Source of the DNA: Arthrobacter sp. PAMC25564
GTDB lineage: Bacteria; Actinomycetota; Actinomycetes; Actinomycetales; Micrococcaceae
Length of the DNA stretch: 64,000 nt
Assembly (NCBI RefSeq): GCF_004798705.1
Contig: NZ_CP039290.1
Location: 1,860,001-1,924,000, forward strand
Reading direction: 5' to 3'
The notes under the pieces are model-generated. The model was not told the DNA's origin and did not search any database. It saw only the letters and a list, made by a program, of their open reading frames with translations. Both the position numbers and the translations under genes were made by a program. Each line of letters begins with the position of its first letter. Within the stretch, counting starts at the first letter, position 1. This document shows positions 1 to 8,232 of the stretch, one piece after another.

Positions 1-31
1 AGATTAGCCACTCGTCATCGATTCCTGTCCA

Positions 32-1102
32 CTAGTGCGGGGAGGCAATGGTGGCGGCCAGCGATTGGGCAGCCTCGAGCGCGGTACCGCTGGGGGGATA
101 CGTGCCAGCGTAGATTTTCGCCGTGGTCTGCCCGGGCTCGCTCACAATGAACTCGGCCCAGGACTTCACCATCGTGGCAATGGCGTCAACTTTGTAACTT
201 GAACAGAAAACCTGATAGCTGACGGACGCCAGTTGGTAGCCTGTGCCCCCGTTTGGCGCGATGTCTACGCTCACACCGTGCGACGAGGATGCCACTGCGC
301 TGCCCGCGATGGCCATGTTGATGGGGTCCGTGGTGGGGGTGAAGAACTTGCCGTTGAACTCGAGGGCAACCGTGTTAAAGCGATTGCCGATGTCGCCGAC
401 GTTCAGGAAGGCGATGGTGCCGAAGTTGTCATCGACTTCCTTGGCAATGTCGCTGTCTTTGGCAACCTTTGTCCCCGTCACAGTGGCGGGCCAGTTGGCG
501 GAGGGCTTGGACGGCCAGACCGCCGCTGAGTTGTCCGACAGATAGCGGCTGCCCGTCAGGGCCAGTGCGGACGGTGCCTTGGAAGTTACGGGAACTATGG
601 CCTTCGCCGGCAGATTTGCTGTGGGATTCAGTGCAACGATTTGCGGGTCGTTCCAGGACTTGATCGTCCCGGTGAAGATGGCGGACAGCGTCGGCGCATC
701 GAGCTTCAGTCCATGGATGCCGCCCAGGTTGAAGGCTGCGGCCACCGGAGTGATTGAGGTTGGCAGCGTGAAGGCGCCATCCGGTCCACACACCGTTGTT
801 GATGCAGCGGCGTCCGCTGCGCTGAGAGGGGCATCGCTGGTCGCCACGTATGTGTTTCCGGCTAGCAGTGCCTGCAGACCTACGTCCTGTCCGTCCGGGG
901 AGAAGCTCACTGAAACACTCTTGTTGGCGGCAACCCATGCATTGCGCCAGGCATTAATGGCTCCCTCCTGGGTGCCGCTTCCAACAATGATCAGGGCGCC
1001 CCGGACCGCGTCCGGGTGCGACGGACCGGCGCATGCGCCCAGCAGCGCAACGGAGCACAGTGCCACCGCAGCCTTGTATCGTCCCGACCACCGACGGTTC
1101 AC
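32..1102 (-). CDS. PstS-like phosphate-type substrate-binding lipoprotein
   Basis: Predicted membrane-anchored solute-binding protein of the PstS class (356 aa). The N-terminus is a lipoprotein signal with lipobox LGAC and the acylated Cys at residue 24. The family-typical stretch IFTGTIKSWNDPQI lies in the middle of the protein, and GSGTQ near residue 42 matches the anion-binding loop region. The start is GTG at 1102, preceded by AAGGGA seven bases upstream. No pstC, pstA or pstB lies beside it in this window, so it is either a solitary binding protein or its partners lie left of position 1. Phosphate as ligand is inferred from the family only. Confidence 0.8.
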   Translation of the reverse strand: MNRRWSGRYKAAVALCSVALLGACAGPSHPDAVRGALIIVGSGTQEGAINAWRNAWVAANKSVSVSFSPDGQDVGLQALLAGNTYVATSDAPLSAADAAASTTVCGPDGAFTLPTSITPVAAAFNLGGIHGLKLDAPTLSAIFTGTIKSWNDPQIVALNPTANLPAKAIVPVTSKAPSALALTGSRYLSDNSAAVWPSKPSANWPATVTGTKVAKDSDIAKEVDDNFGTIAFLNVGDIGNRFNTVALEFNGKFFTPTTDPINMAIAGSAVASSSHGVSVDIAPNGGTGYQLASVSYQVFCSSYKVDAIATMVKSWAEFIVSEPGQTTAKIYAGTYPPSGTALEAAQSLAATIASPH

Positions 1103-1499
1103 AGAGCATTCCCTTCGAGCAAGTAATGGGATGTGATCGATCCAATCGAACCACTTTGACTAGACTATCGTCGGTACAGGTTGCAGCCGGCATCGAGCAT
1201 TGAAGAAGATGTCGAAGGGCCGCCCTTCTGTCAGGCTTGGGTGGGGGAACAATCAAGTGGTCCAGGGCCGACGTGGCTTTCAGTAACCGACTGCCTGTGG
1301 GTTCCGCTGGGCAGCTTAATTCTTTCAAGGTCCGTACGGCCCGATAATGGTGGCGGTGTTGGGCTGGACCAAGTGATTGAGCGGTGCTTCTTGCATCCCG
1401 GGCCTCAGGCCGTATTTTGGGCTGAAATCAGTGAATGGGCAGAATTCGTATTCTAAGTGAAAATCGGAGTACCTTATTTGAAGTTCTGGGGGAGATCTA
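1103..1499. other. Intergenic region, no supported gene
   Basis: About 400 bases between two divergently oriented genes. It must hold both promoters. The segment is visibly richer in A and T than the right half of the window. Open frames here lack ribosome sites and recognisable protein character. The strong Shine-Dalgarno GGGGGAG of the next gene is at its right end. Confidence 0.5.
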
Positions 1500-2804
1500 A
1501 TGTCTAGCGAGGTTTTTCGGGTTTCTCATGCCCGAAGATGGAAGGTGCCCGCGGCCGCAGGCGCAGTTGTCGCAGGAGCGTTTGTCGCATTTTCCAGATT
1601 GCCCGTCGCGGCCCAAGGCGCTATCTGGGGCGAGGATGGGAGTGTCTTCCTTCAAAAGGCCCTCGAATCTAACAACGTGACTGGACTGTTTGCCCCCTAT
1701 GCCGGATACCTTCATGTGGTCCCGCGTCTGGCCGCAAGCCTGACGGTAAAACTGTTTGCGGTGGACCGCTATGGCATCGTCATGAATTTTCTAAGTTGCC
1801 TGACAGTATCCCTCATTGCATTCTTGGTATTCCATTGTTCAAAAGCGCTGACAAAAAATATCTACATCCGCCTGGCATGGGCATCCATTACGATTTTTGT
1901 TGCCCCGGCGCCCATCGAGGCCCTGGGAAACTTTGCCAACATCCACTGGTACCTGCTCTGGCTCGTCCCGTGGCTGCTCTTGAAGCCGGCCTCGTCGAAA
2001 TTCGAAGGCATCACTCTCTTCGTGGCTGCAGCGTTGGCGTCCTTGACAGAGATTTCCAGTGCCATGTTCCTGCCGCTGTTCTTGTACCGGTACAAAGACA
2101 CATCGTTCTGGCCAGCCAGATTTGGAGTCCTTGTCGGGGTGGCCTGCCAGGTAGCCACAACACTTACTTATCCTCGCCCTGCTCCAGAGGGCAACTATCC
2201 GCTGAACGTATGGTCTGTAGTGGAGGGGTGGTTCCTGCATGGAAGTTCGGCCCTGATGTTTGGGAATGCTCACCAGATAACCAACAATATTGTGTTTTAT
2301 GGGGCTGCCTCCATCGTTCTTGCGGCAATCCCGTTCTTTGGCGCGTTTGCTGGCATTCTGATTTGGGGGACAAACCAGCAGAGGCTGCTTGCCTGCGTAT
2401 TTATGCTGGGATCGTTTGTTGCCTACGCGGCTGCACAGACGGTCAATTTCTCGAAGGTTGCCGACTACGTGACCTTTGATAAATCTGCTTGGACGGTTTT
2501 CTATCTGACCCGGTACGCCACGATCACTTCAATGCTCCTGCTGGGGCTTATTCCACTGCTGGCCGCAGTGCTCGAAAGGAAGTCGCCAGGCTGGTGGCGG
2601 GCTGTACTCGGAGGCTTCCTGGTGCTTCAAGTTGTCTATTTCTTTCCGGTCTCCGTCATCAGACAGGATGGACCGGTTTGGCAGGAGTCAGTTCAGGCGC
2701 AACGGACAGCGTGTAGTGGCGACGCGCAGCTTGGATCCATAGTCGTTCCGATTACGCCGGCATTTTGGTCTGTTGAACTCCAATGTGATCGGCTTCGACG
2801 CTAG
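1500..2804 (+). CDS. Polytopic membrane protein, possibly GT-C-like
   Basis: A 434-residue integral membrane protein with about ten hydrophobic segments. An N-terminal helix is followed by a predicted outside loop containing WGEDGSVF and then GYLHVVPR. Acidic residues in the first external loop are typical of GT-C glycosyltransferases and related polyprenyl-sugar enzymes, so a cell-surface glycan role is possible but unproven. The start ATG has GGGGGAG six bases upstream. The neighbours are a PstS-like lipoprotein and a secreted muramidase. I do not recognise a named family. Confidence 0.7.
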   Translation: MSSEVFRVSHARRWKVPAAAGAVVAGAFVAFSRLPVAAQGAIWGEDGSVFLQKALESNNVTGLFAPYAGYLHVVPRLAASLTVKLFAVDRYGIVMNFLSCLTVSLIAFLVFHCSKALTKNIYIRLAWASITIFVAPAPIEALGNFANIHWYLLWLVPWLLLKPASSKFEGITLFVAAALASLTEISSAMFLPLFLYRYKDTSFWPARFGVLVGVACQVATTLTYPRPAPEGNYPLNVWSVVEGWFLHGSSALMFGNAHQITNNIVFYGAASIVLAAIPFFGAFAGILIWGTNQQRLLACVFMLGSFVAYAAAQTVNFSKVADYVTFDKSAWTVFYLTRYATITSMLLLGLIPLLAAVLERKSPGWWRAVLGGFLVLQVVYFFPVSVIRQDGPVWQESVQAQRTACSGDAQLGSIVVPITPAFWSVELQCDRLRR

Positions 2805-3125
2805 CCCGGGGCTGAGTACCGTGGCCACTGGTTGGGCGGGTGGTCTCCTTGGCCGGATCCCATGTCCGGGAACATTGCAGTCCTCGCGGCCGTTGCCGCA
2901 CAACGGCACTCGGACGGTGGCTCCGCAACGATCTACTGGGGCAAACTTCTTTGGTTGGATCCCGTCACTTGAACCTCGTTGGCCACACAAACAACACCTT
3001 GCACACGGATGTTAGTCTGAGGCAGCGACATAGCATGCCAAAGTTCAACTGCCGCAACTGGTTAAGAGGCCGGAATCACCATGTGGCGCCTCTCTGAAAC
3101 GGGTGATCTAGTGTGGAGCGAAGAA
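2805..3125. other. Intergenic region before the GH25 gene
   Basis: About 320 bases with no convincing reading frame. Short plus-strand frames at 2773-3015 and 2840-3097 have no ribosome site or domain-like composition. No clear hairpin with a T-run was seen after the upstream gene. The right end carries the GGAG that sets the start of the muramidase. Confidence 0.4.
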
Positions 3126-5612
3126 ATGAACACCACTCAATCCAAAGCCGCTTTCTCTAAAGTGACCAGAGGGAGCCGGGGCCAGGGTCTGGCGTTGACG
3201 GCCCTCTGCGGGGCAGTTGTCTTGCTGCTTTCAGCAACTGCGGCCGCCGCCGCTCCGACGCCGGCGCCTTCCGTAACTGCGTCGGCCGCTGCCGCTCCCG
3301 CAGCCACACCGGTGCCCTCCCCAACGGCGTCGGCTCCAGTCTCTGGGCAGGCAACGTCTTCGCCGAGCCCGGCACCCATGGAACAAAGCCAAACCGCAGC
3401 GTCCTCTCCCTCGGCGGCCGTTCCCGCGAGCGCTTCTTCCGTAAACGGCAGTGACGAGAAACGAGCCGCGATGCGGCAGGCCGTTGGTCCTGGGGGAGCG
3501 CAAATGGGACAACTCTCGCCGCTGGTCAATGGCCTAACCAGAACCAACGTGACAACGCAGGGCACGTGGACGCCCAGCTTTGGTGTCCAGGGTCTTGATG
3601 TCAGCTACTACCAGCCCAACGTCAACTGGCAGCAACAGTGGGACATGGGGGCGCGATTCGCCTATGTTAAAGCCAGTGAGGGGGACTATTATACGAACCC
3701 TTCCTTTGGAGCCCAATATCAGGGATCCCGGTCTGTCGGCATGATCCGCGGGGCTTATCATTTCGCGATTCCGAATTGGTCCGCAGGGTCGGAGCAGGCA
3801 AGCTTCTTCGTGCAAAACGGTGGAGGATGGAGCGCCGACGGCTCGACGCTGCCTCCCGTCCTCGATATTGAGTTCAATCCATACGCGGGCAAAACCATTA
3901 ATGGCGTCTACATGGGCAACACATGCTACGACATGTCTGCTGCCCAGCTCACTGCGTGGGTCCACGATTTCGGAAACACCGTTCGTGCCCTCACCGGCAG
4001 GCTGCCCATGATCTACACAAACACGAGTTGGTGGAAACAGTGCACCGGGGATCCTGCTGGCTTTGGGGACTATCCGCTCTGGATTGCGGCATACCCCGGC
4101 GCTCCTTCGAATGATGCCGGAAGCATTCCAGCCAGTTGGGGTGCCTACAGCGTCTGGCAGTACAGCAGCACCGGTCCCTTCGCCGGCGACTCGAACGTGT
4201 GGAACGGCGACTACAGTTCGCTGCAGAAGTTTGCGAGCGATCCGGCAAAGGGGTCATTCGATTCGCTCTCGCTGGTGCGGGACACTACTTCGGCATATCT
4301 GAACGTTACGGGCTGGTCGGTCGATCTCTCAAAACCATGGGTATCGACTGCCGTCGCCATCACAGTCACGGACCCAGGCAACCAGACAACTGGATATTCA
4401 TTCCTGGCGAACGGTTATCGGCCGGACGTGGACAGTGTTTACGGCTATGGCCCTGCCCATGGTTTTGGAAGCAACATCCAGATCACATCATCCGGCACCT
4501 ACAAAGTCTGCGCTGCCGCCGTCGGTACCAATGGAAATGTTGATCTTGGCTGCAAGACATTGCAGGCGAGTGGTGTCGAACCGCCCGTCGGGTCATTCGA
4601 TGGTTTGGGACAAGTCCGCACCCCAACCAGTGTTTCACTTCGATTGACAGGCTGGGCCGTGGATCGTGCAAATGCTCAATCGGCCACCTTCGCAGATGCC
4701 TACGTCACAGACCCGGACGGCCAGACCACCGGATATCGGATGTCGGCCGCCGCGGCCAGGCCGGATGTGGGCACCGCAACGGGCTACGGATCGAATCATG
4801 GCTTCGACACGCTGATTGGTCTGAACAAAGCCGGAACATATCACGCCTGCGTCTACGCCATCGGCCAGTATTACAACACCTCAATGGGCTGCAAGGACAT
4901 AGCGGTTGGAGCCAACCCGGAACCCAAGGGCTACTATGATTCCCTTCGAATCGTCCAAGCGCCAGGGGCAGCCAACCTGGTTGCGACTGGCTGGGCATTT
5001 GACCCCACCAACACAGGGGCCAATATCCCCGTCCATGTCTATGTCCAGTCACCGGACGGCACCAATGTCGGCACAGCATTCACTGCCAACCAGCCTCGCC
5101 CTGACCTGAACAGCATCCTTGGAATTGCCGGTGACCACGGCTTCAGTGCGTCATTGGGGATAAAAAGTACGGGGACATACACCGCCTGCGCATACGCTCT
5201 GTCGGTTGCCCCGCTTGCTCCCGGCAATACACCGCTCGGCTGCCGTACCATCCAGGTGACGAACACACCCCCAACATCGGGATATCTTGACTCCGCCAGC
5301 GTTCTCTCGGCAGCGGGTCAAACCAGTATCAAAACGACGGGATGGACTTATGACCCGGCGGTTTCCGGATCATCAAACCCGGTGCATGTCTACATCACTT
5401 ATCCTGATGGGACTCGCCAAGGCTATGCATTCACGGCAAATCTTCCGCGGGCTGATGTGAACAGCGCCGTTGGTATTTCCGGAAACCACGGGTACTCTAC
5501 CCAAGTCCCCATCACCCAGCGAGGGAAATACACCGTTTGCACCTACGGCATTGGGATTGCGCAATTCAGCTCAGGTAACTCTTCGCTCGGCTGCCAGCTC
5601 GTTACTTACTAA
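3126..5612 (+). CDS. Secreted GH25 muramidase with four C-terminal repeats
   Basis: Predicted cell-wall hydrolase cleaving the glycan strand of peptidoglycan (828 aa from this start). Order: signal peptide (about residues 1-45), Ala/Pro/Ser-rich linker to about 130, GH25 domain about 155-370, then four repeats starting near residues 376, 489, 602 and 719. Catalytic acidic residues visible are D158 in GLDVSYYQ and E249 in LDIEF. Each repeat opens G-[SY]-[FYL]-D, carries GW near its first third, and has a Cys pair near its end. An upstream ATG at 3081 is in frame, but GGAG at 3115-3118 favours ATG 3126. The repeats probably bind wall polymer. Confidence 0.9.
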   Translation: MNTTQSKAAFSKVTRGSRGQGLALTALCGAVVLLLSATAAAAAPTPAPSVTASAAAAPAATPVPSPTASAPVSGQATSSPSPAPMEQSQTAASSPSAAVPASASSVNGSDEKRAAMRQAVGPGGAQMGQLSPLVNGLTRTNVTTQGTWTPSFGVQGLDVSYYQPNVNWQQQWDMGARFAYVKASEGDYYTNPSFGAQYQGSRSVGMIRGAYHFAIPNWSAGSEQASFFVQNGGGWSADGSTLPPVLDIEFNPYAGKTINGVYMGNTCYDMSAAQLTAWVHDFGNTVRALTGRLPMIYTNTSWWKQCTGDPAGFGDYPLWIAAYPGAPSNDAGSIPASWGAYSVWQYSSTGPFAGDSNVWNGDYSSLQKFASDPAKGSFDSLSLVRDTTSAYLNVTGWSVDLSKPWVSTAVAITVTDPGNQTTGYSFLANGYRPDVDSVYGYGPAHGFGSNIQITSSGTYKVCAAAVGTNGNVDLGCKTLQASGVEPPVGSFDGLGQVRTPTSVSLRLTGWAVDRANAQSATFADAYVTDPDGQTTGYRMSAAAARPDVGTATGYGSNHGFDTLIGLNKAGTYHACVYAIGQYYNTSMGCKDIAVGANPEPKGYYDSLRIVQAPGAANLVATGWAFDPTNTGANIPVHVYVQSPDGTNVGTAFTANQPRPDLNSILGIAGDHGFSASLGIKSTGTYTACAYALSVAPLAPGNTPLGCRTIQVTNTPPTSGYLDSASVLSAAGQTSIKTTGWTYDPAVSGSSNPVHVYITYPDGTRQGYAFTANLPRADVNSAVGISGNHGYSTQVPITQRGKYTVCTYGIGIAQFSSGNSSLGCQLVTY
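4251..5609 (+). repeat. Four tandem protein repeats of the GH25 enzyme
   Basis: Four copies of a 113-117 residue module. Shared features are an opening GSFD/GYYD/GYLD, a GW in the first third, a DPDGQTTGY-like or YPDGTRQGY-like segment, a short RPDV/RADV motif followed by GxGxxHGF or similar, and two cysteines near the end. Nucleotide identity between copies is low, so this is an old duplication and not a recent tandem expansion. Confidence 0.8.
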
Positions 5613-5699
5613 TCCGGACGGACGCGGCCGCGCCGCAAACGCCGGTGACGGGACAATCACCCATGCGGCGGTCCGTGGCAAAAAATCGCTTGACAAAGG

Positions 5700-5703
5700 T
5701 TAG
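5700..5703. repeat. Target site duplication, left copy (TTAG)
   Basis: TTAG directly precedes the left terminal repeat of the IS1380-type element. The same four bases follow the right end at 7425-7428. A 4-bp duplication is the expected product of IS1380-family transposition. Confidence 0.8.
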
Positions 5704-7424
5704 CCTCGATTTTTCATGATGCTCGTTGATGGCCGCTGGTTTGTGGCCGTGGCTGGTGGGCGGTTGTTTTCTGTTTTCGGGCAGTCTGGTGTGGCCCGTC
5801 GGTTCGCTTCGGGGTTGGCGCCGGTTCCACTTCCGGTGATCGTGCTGTTCGTTGGGACAGGATGAGGTCCACGATCAGCCGGTGGAAGGAACGAGCCCTT
5901 TGCTGAGGCGGGCGGTGTTCTCCAGAAGCAGTTTCAGGAGGTCTTTCTCGGGCGCTGTTTCCGGGAGCAGGAGCTGGTGGCGGCGGGCGCGGGTGATGAT
6001 TTTCCCGGCGGTCGCGAAGAGCCGGTAGCGCCAGCGTTTGATGTCCCAGGCTTTGGCGTGGTGGCCGTCCGGGAGGGCGGCGAGCTGGAGCCAGGAGACC
6101 AGGTTGAGGGCCAGGGTGGCGATGTTTGCCCAGGCCTGGTTCGCGGCGAAATCGAAGAACGGCAGCTTGCCCAGGCCGGTGTTTTTCAGGGTTTTGATCC
6201 GGTTCTCGCACCGGCCGCGGGCGCGGTGTCTGGCGTCGAGGAAGGGTCCGTGCCAGCGTGGGGAGTTGGTCAGGAACGCGGTGATCCGGTGCCCGTCGAC
6301 GTCGAGCAGGGTCGGCTGCGCGCCGGGGTGCAGCGGCTCGGCGCGGAGGAACAGGTTGGTGCCCGGCGGGTAATCGGTGAGCGGGATGACGTCGGTGGCG
6401 TTGATGACCCACGCATCGTTCCGGTCGTTCCCGTGCTGGTCCAGGGCCAGCTGCCAGTGCTCTTTGTCGTTGATCCAGTCGATCATGTGCGCTTTGCCCA
6501 AGGGCAGCGCGAAGCTGGTGGAGAACTGCACGCCCAGGCTGTGCAGGTGCCAGAGGAATTTCCGCGAGGCGCCGGCACCGTCGGTGCGGACCAGGACCTT
6601 TTCCCCGGCCAGGGCCCCGGCCTCGGTGAAGAAGCTCTCGGGCAGTTGGGCTGCGGCGGTGTGGAAGACCCGGATGTGGTCCTCGGCGCTGTTCGCCCCG
6701 GCGTTGCCCGGCCTCAGCATTGCGGCGAGGATTTCCCCGGAACCGTTGCCGCCGCCGTAGTCGACGCTGGCGATGAACGGGGCGAACCCGTAGCCGCCCT
6801 TGTAGGTTCCGGCGACGTTCTCCTTATCCGAATGCGAGGTCACCAGGGTCGCGTCGAGGTCGATGATGAGCGGGTCCGCAGCCGTCGCGGCCAGTGCCGG
6901 GTTCCGGTCCCCGGCCGCGTCCCAGGCCCGCGTGCGCAGTTCCCGGGTAAGGGTCTCGAATCCGTAGCCGAACAGCTCCGGGTTCGCCACGGTGCGTTCG
7001 AAGAACCGGGAGACGGTCGCGTTCGAGGGCAGCTGACCAAAGACACCGGGTGAGGAACGCAGGATGTCCAGATCGGAGGCGTGTTCGCCTCCGGCGGCGA
7101 GCATGGCGGCCAAAGAACCAACCAGCCGGCCAGGCCGGTGTTTCGCGCCAGAGGGAACAAACTGGCCCAGCCTGTCCTCACACAGCCTGCCGAAACCCAG
7201 CGCGTCCATGAAGCCGGTGAGCACCGAAACCCCGGCGTGGGAGATCAGCGACTGGCCGGTGAAACTGACCGGCGGGGACGGAAAAACAGCGGTAGACTTC
7301 TGCATCGAAAGGGTGCTCCCTCGCTCGGCAAATAACGGTCTCGACAACCACTATTTTCCCAGTTCAGAGCACCCTTTCCCTGATTAACACGCCATCCCGC
7401 CGGACCCGCCATGAAAACCTTGGG
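5704..7424 (-). mobile_element. IS1380-family insertion sequence, complete
   Basis: A 1721-bp element. The left end reads CCTCGATTTTTCATGATG, and the right end, read from outside in, is CCCAAGGTTTTCATGGCG. They share the terminal CC and the core TTTTCATG in register (about 11 of 18 positions). Both ends abut TTAG. A single full-length transposase gene fills the element on the minus strand. The element sits between the secreted muramidase gene and an ISL3-type remnant, which it abuts. Confidence 0.88.
5875..7305 (-). CDS. IS1380-family transposase
   Basis: DDE transposase of 476 residues from ATG 7305. That start has GGGAG about ten bases upstream and is preferred to the in-frame ATG at 7347. 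Acidic residues consistent with the catalytic triad lie in IDLDATLVTSHSDK, VRTDGAGASRKF and GRCENRIKTLKNTG, the last being the family's glutamate region. The length matches complete family members and no stop or frameshift is present, so the element may still be active. Confidence 0.92.
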   Translation of the reverse strand: MQKSTAVFPSPPVSFTGQSLISHAGVSVLTGFMDALGFGRLCEDRLGQFVPSGAKHRPGRLVGSLAAMLAAGGEHASDLDILRSSPGVFGQLPSNATVSRFFERTVANPELFGYGFETLTRELRTRAWDAAGDRNPALAATAADPLIIDLDATLVTSHSDKENVAGTYKGGYGFAPFIASVDYGGGNGSGEILAAMLRPGNAGANSAEDHIRVFHTAAAQLPESFFTEAGALAGEKVLVRTDGAGASRKFLWHLHSLGVQFSTSFALPLGKAHMIDWINDKEHWQLALDQHGNDRNDAWVINATDVIPLTDYPPGTNLFLRAEPLHPGAQPTLLDVDGHRITAFLTNSPRWHGPFLDARHRARGRCENRIKTLKNTGLGKLPFFDFAANQAWANIATLALNLVSWLQLAALPDGHHAKAWDIKRWRYRLFATAGKIITRARRHQLLLPETAPEKDLLKLLLENTARLSKGLVPSTG

Positions 7425-7428
7425 TTAG
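7425..7428. repeat. Target site duplication, right copy (TTAG)
   Basis: Second copy of TTAG, immediately outside the right terminal repeat. Removing the IS and one copy rejoins 5703 to 7429 cleanly. Confidence 0.8.
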
Positions 7429-7631
7429 GGACTCTCTTCGCAGATAAGCGTGGTTAGGGCGGTCTTGGACTGCCGCCACGGCGTTGGACGTAGTCGGCCC
7501 GGCGTGGTGCGGCGGGGAAGAGGTCCGGGCCTCTTTGAATTGGTGGCCACCAGGCAAACCAATACCCAAAAGAGACCGTGAACATCCTTATGTCTTGTTC
7601 CGAGGGCCGCTGGTGCACGCGCGCGGATGCG

Positions 7632-7996
7632 ATGCTCGGCCTCGAAGGAATCCACGTCGGCTCCGTCACGGCAACCGCGGCCGGACTGGTGCTGGGCGTC
7701 GAGATCGGCGACACAGTCAGCGGCTGCCCTGGCTGAGGTGTCCTCGGGGTCGGACATGGACGCCGCAAGATCCGCCTCCATGACATCCCGACTTTCGGCC
7801 GACCGGTGCGGCTACTGCGGTCCAAGCATGTCGGCGTTGTCCGGACGCGGGCTGCGCGAGGACGACGTTCACCGATGAGCACCCGCTGGCCAACCCGCTG
7901 GGCATCTCCTGCCGCACGGCCTGGCATGCCATTAAGCCAGAGATGACATCGCACATCGGAATCGCGGACCGGTTGGCCGGCATGGCCACCGAATAG
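7632..7996 (+). pseudogene. ISL3-family transposase remnant
   Basis: Translation from 7632 gives MLGLEGIHVGSVTATAAG and continues to SGCPG, then hits TGA at 7734-7736 where the family has Cys. The same frame continues with HGRRKIRLHDIPTFGRPVR, the typical zinc-ribbon and DIP-FGR region of ISL3 transposases. A frameshift between about 7820 and 7865 moves the match to another frame, seen as TFTDEHPLANPLG and RTAWHAIKPE, which ends at TAG 7994. The catalytic part is missing. The sequence at 7428-7450 may be its old left end. This is a dead, internally decayed element. Confidence 0.75.
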
Positions 7997-8232
7997 CGGC
8001 GAGGCTGACGACGCGTCATGCCCGAACCAGAATCCGCTGCCGACCCGAAATCAATCAGGGCCAACAGCGGATCGGTGGGTCAGGCTCAGCCGGCGAGGGG
8101 CCGGATAGCTTGGGGCCTGCCGCGAACGAGGCTTGTGGTGGAGCCGTTCGCAGCAGGCCTCAGGCCGTTCGCGCAGTGTTGCGTGTGTGGGCCAGTTCCA
8201 ACCGGTTCGCCGGCCCCACCCAGGCTATGGCG
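7997..8232. other. Intergenic DNA after the ISL3 remnant
   Basis: No gene or clean terminal repeat of the ISL3 element was found here. It follows the transposase remnant and precedes the stop codon of the minus-strand deacetylase gene. Confidence 0.4.

Noticed and set aside
3081..3125. Upstream in-frame ATG of the GH25 gene
   Set aside because: It would put polar residues before the signal peptide and lacks a good ribosome site.
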